A stretch of 64,000 bases of DNA from JAGSPQ01 sp038206395 (GTDB lineage: Bacteria > Myxococcota > Myxococcia > Myxococcales > Myxococcaceae). Under the pieces are notes generated by a model, which searched no databases, was not told the DNA's origin, and saw only the letters and a list, made by a program, of their open reading frames with translations. Positions within the stretch are counted from its first letter, which is position 1. The number at the start of each line of letters is the position of its first letter. Location: contig JBBRAX010000003.1 of the NCBI GenBank assembly GCA_038206395.1, forward strand, positions 1-64,000. Reading direction: 5' to 3'. This document shows positions 18,316 to 27,960 of this stretch, piece by piece. The translations under genes were made by a program, and so were the position numbers.

Positions 18316-19980
18316 CTACGGGTTGAGCTCGTGCTCGAGCTTCTTCACCGAAGCGGCCGCCGCGTCCTGGCCACAGTCGTCATCGGTGGGCTTCTTCTTC
18401 GGAACGTCGCTCAGCTTCTTGAGCGCCGGCACGGCGTCGAGAGAGTGAAGCTCTCCCAATCGCCGCGCGGCGATGTTCCGGATGCGGCAGTCGTTGCTGC
18501 CGAGCGCGAGGCCGTAGAGCCCGACGAGCTTGAGCCCCTGGCCCGCGTACTCGAGATCCGTCAGCCGCAGCGCGCCCCACTGCGCCTTGTCCGGAGCGGC
18601 GCTCGCCACTTCCTGCAACACCGGCAGCGTCGAGCTGCGCGGCCACGACGAAATCAACTTCCGAATCGACGCCGATTCCTTCGGGCCGAAGTCTTCGCAG
18701 AGCCCACGCACCACGTGCGGCTCCAGCGGCACCCCTTCACGCGGAGCCAGCCCCGCGAAGAGCTCGGTCTCTTCGTCGTGGCGACCCACCTGGTGCAACG
18801 CCGCCGCCCGCAGCATCACCATCTTCGGCGTCTTCGCGAGGTCACCCGCGTCGTCGATGACCTGCAGCGCCTCCGAGCCACGGCTCTCGTCGAGTAACCG
18901 CCGCGCCGCACGCTCGGGCGCACGCAGAAAGACGAAGGCTCCCGCTGCAAGGGCGACCCCCAGTACTGAGACGCCAGCGACCGTCGGCCACCGCTTCGGC
19001 TTCGCGACCTGCGCTTCGTGGGTGAGCCGCAGCACCGACGCCGGCGGCAGCAGGCTCTCTTTCGTCGGCCGCGAGATGCCCAGGTGCACCAGCGCCGCAG
19101 CGAGCTCGGTGGCATTGGTGACGCGGCCTTCGGGCGCCTTCGCCAGGCACTGCATCACCAGCGCGACGAGCATCGGGTGCTGCGCGAGGTGCGGAGCAGC
19201 GTCGAGCAACGGCCGCGGCGCGGTGTGCACGTGCTGCCCGATGAACTCGCCAGCGCTGGGGCCCGCGAAAGGTAGAACGCCCGACAGCATCCGGTACGCG
19301 ACGACGCCCAGAGAATAGAAGTCGCTTCGGGCCTCGGGCGGCTTGCCCATCGCCTGCTCGGGAGCCAGGTACTCCGGCGTGCCCAGCACCATGCCCGCCT
19401 GGGTGACGTTGTTCGCGGGCGAATCGGAATCGGCGAGGCGCGCGATGCCGAAGTCGAGCAGCCGCGCCTGTTCCTTGAGGTCGAGCGACATCGTCAGCAG
19501 CACGTTCTCGGGCTTCAGGTCGCGGTGAACGATGCCCTGCGCGTGGATCGCGGCGAGGCCCTGCGCGAGCTGGGTGAGGATGCGCAGCGCGCGGTCGACA
19601 GGCAGCGGGCCCTCGCGCAGCCGGGCCTCGAGGGTCTCGCCTTCGACGAACTCCATCACCAGGCACGCGGAGCTCTGATGGAAGCCGAACTCGATGACGC
19701 GCACGACGGCGGGGTGATCGACGGACGAGAGCAGCCGCGCCTCGCGCTTGAAGCGCTCAGCCATGCCGGGCTGCAGGTTCAAGTCTTCGCGCAGCACCTT
19801 CACTGCGACGGTGCGGCCCAGAGAGACCTGGGTCGCGCGGTAGACGAGGCCCATGCCTCCGCCGCCGAGGAGCATGTCGATGCGGAAGCGGCCGTCGAGA
19901 ATCAGCGAGCCGGAGACAAACGTGGTGGATCCGACCCGGGTGTCGGCGGTGCCCACGTTGCTCGGTTTCTGCTCGGCCAT
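18316..19980 (-). CDS. Hanks-type Ser/Thr protein kinase with HEAT-like C-terminus
   Basis: A 554-residue membrane kinase from ATG 19980. The catalytic domain (about residues 30-290) has the glycine loop LGGGGMGLVYRA, the VAVKVL lysine, HRDLKPEN, LDFGIAR and the GTPEYLAPEQ activation-segment end, so it should be active. One transmembrane helix (VAGVSVLGVALAAGAFVFL) lies near residue 345. The C-terminal part would be periplasmic and looks like helical repeats: ALHQVGRHDEETELFAGLA, then a HEAT-like NDCRIRNIAARRLGELHSLDAVPALKKLSD stretch. Such kinases are abundant in myxobacteria; target unknown. It is divergent from rdgB across only 48 bases. Confidence 0.88.
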   Translation of the reverse strand: MAEQKPSNVGTADTRVGSTTFVSGSLILDGRFRIDMLLGGGGMGLVYRATQVSLGRTVAVKVLREDLNLQPGMAERFKREARLLSSVDHPAVVRVIEFGFHQSSACLVMEFVEGETLEARLREGPLPVDRALRILTQLAQGLAAIHAQGIVHRDLKPENVLLTMSLDLKEQARLLDFGIARLADSDSPANNVTQAGMVLGTPEYLAPEQAMGKPPEARSDFYSLGVVAYRMLSGVLPFAGPSAGEFIGQHVHTAPRPLLDAAPHLAQHPMLVALVMQCLAKAPEGRVTNATELAAALVHLGISRPTKESLLPPASVLRLTHEAQVAKPKRWPTVAGVSVLGVALAAGAFVFLRAPERAARRLLDESRGSEALQVIDDAGDLAKTPKMVMLRAAALHQVGRHDEETELFAGLAPREGVPLEPHVVRGLCEDFGPKESASIRKLISSWPRSSTLPVLQEVASAAPDKAQWGALRLTDLEYAGQGLKLVGLYGLALGSNDCRIRNIAARRLGELHSLDAVPALKKLSDVPKKKPTDDDCGQDAAAASVKKLEHELNP

Positions 19981-20028
19981 TTCGCTAAGGGAACATGCCT
20001 GAAAGGGACGCTCGACTACACTGTCGCG

Positions 20029-20574
20029 GTGAGTCCTGCGTGGGTGTTCGTCACTTCGAACGAGAACAAGTGGCGCGAGGCGCAGGCGATTCTTGGCCGC
20101 CCGCTGGAAAGGGTGGCCCTCGAGCTGCCCGAGCTGCAGGCGCCGAGGACGCGTGAGGTGGCGCTCGAGAAGGCGAAGGCGGCGTACGCGCTGCTGAAGC
20201 GCCCGGTCATCATCGAAGACGCGGGCCTCGAGCTGCACGCGCTGGGCGGCTTCCCCGGCCCGTTCATCAAGTACTGGGAAAAGTTGGGAGGCCTCGCGAG
20301 CATCTGCCGCGCCGCCGACGGGCTGCCGAGCCGGGCGGTCGAGGCGGTGTGTGCGCTGGTGGCGATCGACGGCGCCGCCGTGCATGCAGTCGAAGGCCGC
20401 TGCCTGGGCACCGTGTCCGACGCGCCCCGTGGCACGACGGGCTTCGGGTGGGACGCCGTTTTCATTCCTGAAGGCGAGACGCGCACCTGGGCGGAACTAA
20501 CCCAGGCCGAAAAGGATGCGAAGTCTCACCGGCGCCGCGCGTGGGAACAGCTGTCGGCGCGCCTCGGGGGGTAG
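20029..20574 (+). CDS. rdgB: RdgB/HAM1 non-canonical purine NTP pyrophosphatase
   Basis: A 181-residue enzyme that hydrolyses dITP, XTP and related NTPs to monophosphates, keeping damaged purines out of DNA. The start at GTG 20029 gives the family N-terminus WVFVTSNENKWREAQAIL. Other blocks are IIEDAGLELHALGGFPGPFIKYW (substrate site) and TTGFGWDAVFIPEG, with the end KDAKSHRRRAW matching the family's K-x-x-x-S-H-R-x-x-A. It is slightly shorter than the E. coli enzyme. An upstream frame extension overlaps the divergent kinase and is rejected. The next gene starts immediately after its TAG. Confidence 0.85.
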   Translation: MSPAWVFVTSNENKWREAQAILGRPLERVALELPELQAPRTREVALEKAKAAYALLKRPVIIEDAGLELHALGGFPGPFIKYWEKLGGLASICRAADGLPSRAVEAVCALVAIDGAAVHAVEGRCLGTVSDAPRGTTGFGWDAVFIPEGETRTWAELTQAEKDAKSHRRRAWEQLSARLGG

Positions 20575-23500
20575 ATGCGAAAAGCATGGGTGCTGGCGGG
20601 CGTCGTCGTCGCGGTCGCGATTGCGGCGTGGCTGATGATGGACAGGAACGAAGTGCCGGGGCCGAGCGGCGACGCGCCAGCGGTGACCGAGAGCACCCAA
20701 AAGCCTCAGCGCAACGTCGCGCCCGAGAAGCTGAACGCGGTGCTGCTGCAGCCGGTGAAGGCGCAGACCGGCGCGGGCACCATTCGCGGCAAGGTCCTCT
20801 CGAGAGGCGAGCCCGTCGCCGGAGCCACCATCACCGCGACGCGCGCCGAAACGAAGGAGTCGCTGTCTGAGCGCAGCTGCGAGTGCGACAACGCCTGCGG
20901 CCAGAAGCTGCTCGCGTGCGGCTGCGGCGAAGCATCCGAGCAGTTGAAGACCCTGGTCACCGAGCGCAGCGGCGAGGTGATTCCCGTCGGGCGCTCGGTC
21001 ACCGCCACCGACGGAACCTTCGAAATCACCCAGCTCGACCCGGGCGAGGTCGCGCTCTGGGCCGACAGCCCACGGCTCGGCACATCGCTTCAACAGCACG
21101 TCGCCGTCGGCTCGGACAACGTCGCGCTGCAGCTGGGCGACGGCGTCGCGCTCAAAGGCAAGGTGACCATCGACGGTGAGCCGGCCCCTGCGAACGCGTG
21201 GGTGACCGCGATTCACGGCGAGCAGAGCCGCTTCTTCGATGTGCTGACCCAGGGCGACGGCAGCTTCACCATCGGCCCGTTGCCGGTCGGCCTCTACTCA
21301 CTGGTCGCTGGCGCTCCCGGCGCCCTGCCCGGCCACCAGCACCTGCGCAAAGACAGCCCGACCGAGGGCTTCGAAATCGCCCTCTACACGCCGCGCGTCA
21401 TCACCGGAGTCGTCGAGCTCGACGGCAAGCCCGTCAGCGGCGTCGCCGTGAAGATGAGCGGCAACCACCGCGAGAGTCAGACCGTCAGCGGCGGCGACGG
21501 CAGCTTCCGCTTCACCGAGCTGCGGCCCGGCAGCCACCAGCTGTCCGCGCTGAAAGGCGCCCTGCGCTCCGACGTCACCGTCAAGGTCCCCAGGCGCGGC
21601 AACCCCGACCTCGTGCGGCTCACGCTCACCGAGGGCGCGCGCCTTGTCGGCACCGTTCGCAGTGCCAAAGGGCCCATCGCGAAAGCAAAAGTGAACGTGA
21701 GGTCGATGAATCAAGAGGACGAGGTCGAGACGGACCTTGACGGGAAGTTCGAGCTCCAGACGTTTGCCGGAAGTGGCGCGAACCTCTTCGCGTCCGCAGA
21801 AGGCTTCGTCGCGAAGCTCCAGAACGCCGACCTCATCTCGGGCAAGGACACCCGCGTCGACTTCGTGCTGGTACCCGAAGCGCGCATCGCCGGAATCGTT
21901 TTCGACACCGACGGAAATCCGTTGCCGGGTGCGCGGTTGATGGCGACCCCAGAAGAGGGTCACGACGGAAGCAGGGGCGACGAGTCCAGCCAGGATGGTG
22001 GCACTTTCGAAATCAAAGGGCTCTCTGCCGCCGCGTACCAGGTCACAGTCTCTCACCCCGAGCATGCGACGCTGACGACGAGGGTGGTCGCTCCCGCAGT
22101 CGATTTGAAGCTGCGGCTCGAAGACGGGCTGGCAGTGGACGGCGTGGTGGTCGACGAGGCTGACCACCCCGTTGTCGCAAAGGTGAGCGTGCTGAAACCA
22201 GGCGACGACAACAGCCATGACGCCACCTCGGGTGCCGACGGCCGCTTCCGCGTGCGGGGCTTGACCGCGGGTCCCCAGACCATTCACGCAGACGCGACAG
22301 AGGGTTCGACCTCGAAGGAGCTGAACCTCTCGGGCCACGAAGCCCCGGTTCGGCTCGTGCTCGAGGGGTTCGGCACCATCTCGGGAACCGTCGTCGACAC
22401 GGCCGACAAGCCCGTCGCCGATGCCGGCGTCATGGCCTTCTCGAAAGAAGGCCGCGACGGCAGTGCGAACTCGCAATCCAACGGCGCCTTCACGCTTCCA
22501 AAGCTGAAGCGCGGGGCCGCTTACACCGTCGTCGCGATGGCCACCGATGGGCCGCCCGACTCGGAGCCGGTGGCGGCCACCTCGGGCCAGACGGGCGTGA
22601 AGCTGGTGGTGAAGCCGAGCTTCAAAGTCCGGGGTCGCGTGGTCGACACCGAAGGTAAGCCGCTGCCCGAAGCTCGCGTGAATGACCGCCCGGTCGAAGC
22701 CTGGGGCCGCTTCGAGCTGCGGCTCACCCCGACTGGCACGATGCGGCTGCGCGTGACTGCTTTGGGTTACGCCGGCGTGCTGAAGGTGGTTCGGGTCGAG
22801 GGCAAGGACGTCGACGTCGGCGACCTTCAGCTGGGCGGGCGTGCGTTGCAGCTCGTCGTGCTCGACGCCTCGACGGGCAAGCCCCTGTCCAGAGCGACGG
22901 TGTGGATGGCGGACGATTGGAAGACTGGCCAGGGCGAGCCCGCCGCGGAGACGGATGCGGATGGAAAGACAACGGTTCGTGGTCTCGCGACGACGGGTGC
23001 GGTGCTGATCGTCAACCACGACACGCACAGCCCGCTGACGGTGCCCATCGAAGATGCAGCGAACGAAAAGACGGTACGTCTCGAGGCCGGCGCCACCATC
23101 GACATCAAGGTGACCGACGCGTCGGGCAAGCCAGTGGCGACGGAGGTGACGGCGCTCGAGGGCGAGACAGGCCGTGCCGTCTCGTTGCCGACCGATAGAA
23201 CAGGAGCCGTGAAGTTCGAAGGCATGGCGAAGGGAAAGTGGACCTTCCTCGCGAAGGAAGCGCGTGGCGCAGCGAGGGCCCAACAGGTCGTTCAAGTCCC
23301 CGAGCGCGGCGTCGTCCCGCTGACCCTGGCGCTGAAGACGGGTGCTGCGTCGTTCTCGCTGGTGCTCAGCCCTGGCCTCGACGCGATCGTGCTTGTCTTT
23401 CCTCCGGGCGTTCGCGCCCCCACCCGCGGCGCCGACCTTTCGGAGCTCTGGGCGATGGCGATCGAGACGAAGCACGTGGGGAACCGCATCACCGTCGAAG

Positions 23501-23649
23501 GTCTCGACGTGGGCACCCACCTCGCGGTCATCCTCAAACAGCACGCAGGTGGGATGAAGATGTTCAGCACGACCTTCGACGTCACGTCCGCGTCGCAGCA
23601 ATCCGTGACGCTACAAGAGGGAACGTGGACGGACGCGACGATGGAATAG
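20575..23649 (+). CDS. Large membrane-anchored protein with repeated carboxypeptidase-regulatory-like domains
   Basis: A 1024-residue protein whose ATG abuts the rdgB stop. Residues 5-21 form a signal anchor (WVLAGVVVAVAIAAWLM). A short Cys cluster (CECDNACGQKLLACGCGE) lies near residue 102. The rest is a chain of beta-sandwich repeats of the carboxypeptidase regulatory-like type, each with G-x-V-x-D/S, xGxPVAGAxV, TDxDGxFxI and LxPGxxxL patterns; at least nine can be picked out (for example IRGKVLSRGEPVAGATI, ISGTVVDTADKPVADAGV, VRGRVVDTEGKPLPEARV). No catalytic domain is seen. Probably an extracellular or periplasmic adhesion or scaffold protein. Confidence 0.75.
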   Translation: MRKAWVLAGVVVAVAIAAWLMMDRNEVPGPSGDAPAVTESTQKPQRNVAPEKLNAVLLQPVKAQTGAGTIRGKVLSRGEPVAGATITATRAETKESLSERSCECDNACGQKLLACGCGEASEQLKTLVTERSGEVIPVGRSVTATDGTFEITQLDPGEVALWADSPRLGTSLQQHVAVGSDNVALQLGDGVALKGKVTIDGEPAPANAWVTAIHGEQSRFFDVLTQGDGSFTIGPLPVGLYSLVAGAPGALPGHQHLRKDSPTEGFEIALYTPRVITGVVELDGKPVSGVAVKMSGNHRESQTVSGGDGSFRFTELRPGSHQLSALKGALRSDVTVKVPRRGNPDLVRLTLTEGARLVGTVRSAKGPIAKAKVNVRSMNQEDEVETDLDGKFELQTFAGSGANLFASAEGFVAKLQNADLISGKDTRVDFVLVPEARIAGIVFDTDGNPLPGARLMATPEEGHDGSRGDESSQDGGTFEIKGLSAAAYQVTVSHPEHATLTTRVVAPAVDLKLRLEDGLAVDGVVVDEADHPVVAKVSVLKPGDDNSHDATSGADGRFRVRGLTAGPQTIHADATEGSTSKELNLSGHEAPVRLVLEGFGTISGTVVDTADKPVADAGVMAFSKEGRDGSANSQSNGAFTLPKLKRGAAYTVVAMATDGPPDSEPVAATSGQTGVKLVVKPSFKVRGRVVDTEGKPLPEARVNDRPVEAWGRFELRLTPTGTMRLRVTALGYAGVLKVVRVEGKDVDVGDLQLGGRALQLVVLDASTGKPLSRATVWMADDWKTGQGEPAAETDADGKTTVRGLATTGAVLIVNHDTHSPLTVPIEDAANEKTVRLEAGATIDIKVTDASGKPVATEVTALEGETGRAVSLPTDRTGAVKFEGMAKGKWTFLAKEARGAARAQQVVQVPERGVVPLTLALKTGAASFSLVLSPGLDAIVLVFPPGVRAPTRGADLSELWAMAIETKHVGNRITVEGLDVGTHLAVILKQHAGGMKMFSTTFDVTSASQQSVTLQEGTWTDATME

Positions 23650-23830
23650 CAGCGCGCTTCGGCCGCCGAGGCCCAATGACTGACTTGGGAGTTCACACGT
23701 GAACGCAGAGTTCACGTCGGCACCGGTCAACTGGCCGGATCTCCAGCTGGTTGCATTTGGCAGGGCGCATGCGAGGGAAGCCTCGCTTACTCTGCCCGTC
23801 CCCCCCCGCAACCCGAGAGTGCTCCTTCCG

Positions 23831-26776
23831 ATGAAATTCCAGATCCTGGGCGTTGCCGCGTTTGCCGTTCTCTTTGCTGGGTGCAGTTGTTCGAACGGCT
23901 CAGGTGCTCCCTGCTCCACGAGTGACAACTGCCCGACGGGTCAGGTCTGCGTCGCGCAGGTGTGCACGATGGACGGCACGGGTGGCGGCACCGGTGGAAA
24001 AGGCGGCGGCTCGGGTTCTGGCGGCGGAGTTGGCACCGGCGGCGGAGTTGGCACCGGCGGCGGAGTCGGAACCGGCGGAGGTGATGGCGCCGGCGGCGGG
24101 TCGGGAATCGGCGGCGGCGCAGGCGTCGGTGGCGGCGCAGGCGTCGGTGGTGGAGCAGGCGTCGGTGGCGGAGCAGGCGTCGGTGGTGGAGCAGGCGTCG
24201 GTGGCGGAGCAGGCGTCGGTGGCGGAGCAGGCGTCGGTGGCGGAGCAGGCGTCGGTGGTGGAGCAGGCGGCGGCGCGGGCGGTGGTGGCGTGGTTGTGAC
24301 CTGGCTGCTCGACGTTGCGACGACCTCGGGCACGGGCACTGGCTCGGTGACGTCGAGCCCCGCGGGCATCAACTGCGGCAGCAGCTGCAACGCGACCTAC
24401 GACGACGGCACGGTGGTGACGTTGACGGCGACGGCATCGACGACTTCGAACTTCACGGGCTGGAACGGATGCACGCCGACGGCGACGCCGAACATCTGCA
24501 CCTTGACGATGTCTGCGCAGACCAACGTGCGCGCGGAGTTCACGCTGAAGACCTACACGCTCACGGTGGCGGTCACCGGCACCGGCACGGTCGACTCGAA
24601 CCCGCCCGGCATCTCGTGCGGCCCGAACTGCACGAAGGACTACTCGCACGGCACGCTGGTCACGCTGACGCCGGCGCCGGGCGCGGGGCAGATGTTCTCG
24701 ACGTGGGGTGGTGCGTGTACGGGCTCGGGCTCGTGCTCGGTGACGATGAACCAGGCGCAGTCGGTGACGGCGACCTTCATTCCGCAGGTCGTCGGCGTCT
24801 CCGTCATCAAGACGGGCAACGGCACGGTCACTTCGTCCCCCGCGGGCATCAACTGCGGTGCGACGTGCAACGCGAGCTACGCGATCGGCACGGTGGTGAC
24901 GCTCACCGCGGCGAGTGACGTGAGCTCTGATTTCACGGGCTGGTCTGGCTCGGGCTGCAGCGGCATGGGCACCTGCGTCGTCACCGTCGCCGGAGCCACC
25001 CAGGTCAACGCCAACTTCGCCCTGAAGACGTGGAAGCTCGATCTGACGAAAGCGGGCAACGGCTCGGGCACCATCTCCTCCACGCCCGCCGGCATCAACT
25101 GCGGCCCGGCGTGCACCACGCAGAACGCGACCTTCAACCACGGCACGATGGTGCTGCTCAGCGCAGCGTCGGGCGCCGGTTCGAGCTTCACCGGCTGGAG
25201 CGGCGCCTGCACGGGCGTCTCGCCCTGCACCGTCACGATGGACCAGGCGCGCAACGTCACCGCGACCTTCACCCTGCAGACCTTCGCCGTCACCATCACG
25301 AAAAGCGGAGGCACTGGCACCGTCACTTCCAACGTCGGGGGCATCAACTGCGGCGCGACCTGCTCGGCCACTTACAACTACGGCACCGTCGTGACGTTCA
25401 CCGCGTCTCCGGCAGCGCAGGTCGTCTTCAACAGCTGGGCGGGAGTGAGCTGCCCTGGCACGGGGACCTGCACCCTCACCGTCACCGCTGCGACGAACGT
25501 GATCGCGCGGTTCGAGCCCAATGAGCTGAAGGTCGTTCTCGCCGGCGATGGCTACGGCGTCGTGAGTTCGAGCCCCGCGGGCATCAACGGCTGCGGCCAG
25601 CTTTTCGGCGGCGGCACCTGCGTGGCGTCCTTCAACGTCCCGACCACGGTGACGCTCACTGCCACCCCGGACAACGCCTTCCCTTCTCGTCTTTCGACGT
25701 TTGCGGGCTGGTCGGGCGCGTGCTCGGGAACCAGCCCCTGCACCATCACGATGAACAAACAGACGACGGTGACCGCGAACTGGGACCTGAGGCCGAACAT
25801 CGCGTTCCTGACGACCAATAGGGCGGCGGACTTCGGCGGGCTCGCCGGAGCCGACACCATCTGCAGCGACACAGCGACCGCTGCGGGCCTCAACGGAAGC
25901 TTCAAGGCCTTCCTGTCGACCTCGACGGTCGACGCCATCACGCGGCTCGGAACTGCCTCCGGGTGGGAACGTGTCGACGGCAAGCCGGTGGCAAACAGCG
26001 TCGCCGATGTCGTCGCGGGCAAGATGTTCTACCCGGTGCGAATCACGCCTCTGCCCTTCGACGCCAAGCAGGATGGCGTCTGGACGGGGACGACCGCGAA
26101 CGGTGTGGCCCAGCTTTCGTCGTGTACCAACTGGACCGCGGCGACGACGAGCACCACCAGGGTTGGCGACAGCTCAGCGATCGGGATCCGCTTCACCGAG
26201 GCAGTGGCGATCGCCTGCAACACAACCAATCGCATTTACTGTTTCGGAACCGACCGCAAGGCGACGGTGAGCGTGACTCCCCCGGCGACCCGTCGCTACG
26301 CGTTCCTTTCGGCGGATGCCTGGGTCGTCAGCGGCGGTCTCGCCAACGCGGATGCCTTTTGTCAGACCGACGCGACGGCGGCTGGTTTGCCGGGCAGCTA
26401 TCGGGCCCTTCTGCCGACGACCGCGGCCAGTGCAGCGTCTCGCTTCAGTACGGTCGGCGCCGTCTGGACCCGCACCGATGGCGTGCCGCTGACTGCAACG
26501 GCTGCGGGCATGTTCACCACAGACATCTGGGACACGTCTCCTGTGTTCAACGCTGCCGGTGCGTGGCTCGGCGGCGGACTTGGAGTCTGGGGTGGCTCTT
26601 CCGACCTTGCCACCGTCGGCACCCTCGCCAGCACCTGCCTCAATTGGACCTCCAGCTCGGGTACGGCTGCCATCGATGGTCAGTCGGGGCACGGGTACCA
26701 CCCCTCGCTGTTCGGCACGGTGCCGAACGGAAAGTGCAACTCGCAGTCGAACCGCGTGGTCTGCCTGCAGCAGTGA
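23831..26776 (+). CDS. Gly-linker lipoprotein with divergent InlB-type repeats and DUF1554-like C-terminus
   Basis: A 981-residue surface lipoprotein from ATG 23831 (signal FAVLFAGC). The start has a myxobacterial Cys-rich motif (CSTSDNCPTGQVCVAQVC), then about 95 residues of Gly-rich linker. Residues of about 155-660 hold seven beta repeats of roughly 70 residues, each with the pattern SSPAGINCG, C-x-A-x-Y-x-x-GTVVTLTA, FTGWSG and T-V-T-M-x-x-x-x-x-VTATF, matching divergent InlB B-repeats. The end holds two related domains (NRAADFGGLAGADTICSDTA and ADAWVVSGGLANADAFCQTDA), each ending near an IYCF or VVCL strand, resembling DUF1554. Likely an exposed adhesin or binding protein. The 181-base gap before it shows no other gene. 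Confidence 0.75.
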   Translation: MKFQILGVAAFAVLFAGCSCSNGSGAPCSTSDNCPTGQVCVAQVCTMDGTGGGTGGKGGGSGSGGGVGTGGGVGTGGGVGTGGGDGAGGGSGIGGGAGVGGGAGVGGGAGVGGGAGVGGGAGVGGGAGVGGGAGVGGGAGVGGGAGGGAGGGGVVVTWLLDVATTSGTGTGSVTSSPAGINCGSSCNATYDDGTVVTLTATASTTSNFTGWNGCTPTATPNICTLTMSAQTNVRAEFTLKTYTLTVAVTGTGTVDSNPPGISCGPNCTKDYSHGTLVTLTPAPGAGQMFSTWGGACTGSGSCSVTMNQAQSVTATFIPQVVGVSVIKTGNGTVTSSPAGINCGATCNASYAIGTVVTLTAASDVSSDFTGWSGSGCSGMGTCVVTVAGATQVNANFALKTWKLDLTKAGNGSGTISSTPAGINCGPACTTQNATFNHGTMVLLSAASGAGSSFTGWSGACTGVSPCTVTMDQARNVTATFTLQTFAVTITKSGGTGTVTSNVGGINCGATCSATYNYGTVVTFTASPAAQVVFNSWAGVSCPGTGTCTLTVTAATNVIARFEPNELKVVLAGDGYGVVSSSPAGINGCGQLFGGGTCVASFNVPTTVTLTATPDNAFPSRLSTFAGWSGACSGTSPCTITMNKQTTVTANWDLRPNIAFLTTNRAADFGGLAGADTICSDTATAAGLNGSFKAFLSTSTVDAITRLGTASGWERVDGKPVANSVADVVAGKMFYPVRITPLPFDAKQDGVWTGTTANGVAQLSSCTNWTAATTSTTRVGDSSAIGIRFTEAVAIACNTTNRIYCFGTDRKATVSVTPPATRRYAFLSADAWVVSGGLANADAFCQTDATAAGLPGSYRALLPTTAASAASRFSTVGAVWTRTDGVPLTATAAGMFTTDIWDTSPVFNAAGAWLGGGLGVWGGSSDLATVGTLASTCLNWTSSSGTAAIDGQSGHGYHPSLFGTVPNGKCNSQSNRVVCLQQ
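24122..24265. repeat. Eight tandem 18-bp repeats (Gly-rich linker)
   Basis: Eight contiguous 18-bp units (GGCGTCGGTGG[C/T]GG[A/C]GCA) encode AGVGGG repeats in the lipoprotein linker. Three related 18-bp units (GGCGGCGGAGTTGGCACC type) precede them near 24030-24083. Units are in frame, so copy-number change would alter linker length only. Confidence 0.9.
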
Positions 26777-26970
26777 CGTGCGAAGCGAGCATTTCTGGTC
26801 GTTGACCAAAGAGCTCGATTTCGGTCTCGCCGTCGTGGCGCTCTCGAACACAACCGCGACCGCGACCAGCAGCAGAGGCCTGCCTGCCGCATGGTACGGA
26901 GCGTCCGCAAGACCTCCCTGAGATAGCGCCTCGACGGCCCCTCGCCGGGGTGCTAGCCAGCGCGGTGATC

Positions 26971-27960
26971 ATGATCACCCTGCGCTGCATCACGGCCCTG
27001 GCCCTGGCGTCGCTTTCGATGTCGTGCAGCGACGCGCCCGGAACCGTGAAGGTCGAGCTGAAGCGCAAGGCTCCGGAAGGGAAGCCGGTGGCGACCTTCG
27101 GCTCGGAGACCATCACCGACACCGAGCTCGCCGCCCGCTTCGCCGAGCTGAACCCCTACACCCGCGCGCGCTACCAGACGCTCGAGCAGAAGCGCGAGTA
27201 CCTCGACGGCCTCGTCCGCTACGAGCTGCTCGCCCGTGAAGCCGCCAGGCGCAACCTTCAAAACGACCCCGAGGTCGTCGAAGCGATGAAGCGCGTGATG
27301 GTGCAGCGCCTCATCAAGACCGAAATCGAAGACAAGCCCGGCGTCGTCAGCGCCGACGAAGTGAAGAAGTACTACGACGCCCACGTGAGCGACTACGTGA
27401 AGCCGGCGATGACCCGCCTGCGCCACGTCTTCGTGAAGACGGAGAACCGCGCGAAGGGCGACGAGCTTCTCAAGCGCGCCCTGGCCCTTCAGCCACTCGA
27501 CTACGCCGCCTTCTCGCTGCTCGCCCGCGAGAACTCCGAAGAGCCGCGCACCCAGCCCATCGAAGGCGACCTGCGCTTCCTGACCGACGACGAGCTCTCG
27601 AAACAATACGGCCCCGAGCTCGTCACCGCCGCCGCCGAGCTCAAGCAGGTCGGCGAGGTCTACTCGAAGCTCATCGAGACGAAGGCCGGCTTCCACGTCC
27701 TCAAGCTCGAAGGCCGCCAGGTCGCGCTCAACCTCGCGATGGACCAGGTGAAGCAGAGCATCGAGTCCACCCTCGCCAACGACAGCAAGATGGACAGGTA
27801 CCGCGCCTTCCTCGAAGGCCTCAAGAAGGGCTCGGCGCTGACCGTGAACGAGTCGAACCTCGCCGGCGTCGTCGTCGACCCGCGCGCGCCGATGGTGCCC
27901 AGCACGTCGGCCGGTGGCTTCGTGCCGCCCCCTGCTCCGCCCGAGAAAACCGACAAGTGA
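26971..27960 (+). CDS. Parvulin-type peptidyl-prolyl isomerase lipoprotein (first of three)
   Basis: A 329-residue lipoprotein chaperone. ATG 26971 gives a signal with lipobox LSMSC; a GTG at 26950 would add seven residues. A SurA-like N-terminal helical region follows (ETITDTELAARFAELNPYTRARY, LDGLVRYELLAREAARRN). The parvulin domain runs about residues 145-250 (TRLRHVFVKTENRAKGDELL, GDLRFLTDDELSKQYG, ETKAGFHVLKLEGRQ). The tail is Pro-rich. It would assist folding of exported or outer-membrane proteins in the periplasm. Its stop overlaps the next start as GTGA, opening a four-gene coupled operon. Confidence 0.82.
   Translation: MITLRCITALALASLSMSCSDAPGTVKVELKRKAPEGKPVATFGSETITDTELAARFAELNPYTRARYQTLEQKREYLDGLVRYELLAREAARRNLQNDPEVVEAMKRVMVQRLIKTEIEDKPGVVSADEVKKYYDAHVSDYVKPAMTRLRHVFVKTENRAKGDELLKRALALQPLDYAAFSLLARENSEEPRTQPIEGDLRFLTDDELSKQYGPELVTAAAELKQVGEVYSKLIETKAGFHVLKLEGRQVALNLAMDQVKQSIESTLANDSKMDRYRAFLEGLKKGSALTVNESNLAGVVVDPRAPMVPSTSAGGFVPPPAPPEKTDK

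Noticed and set aside
21298..23601. 767-codon minus-strand open frame inside the carboxypeptidase-like repeat gene
   Set aside because: The plus-strand frame has clear repeated domains and GC-rich third positions; the minus frame is Arg/His/Gly-rich with no domain.
23900..25141. Minus-strand open frame opposite the Gly-linker lipoprotein
   Set aside because: Repetitive Ala/Thr/Asp/Arg text is the antisense of the in-frame 18-bp repeats and of the beta repeats; no start or family support.
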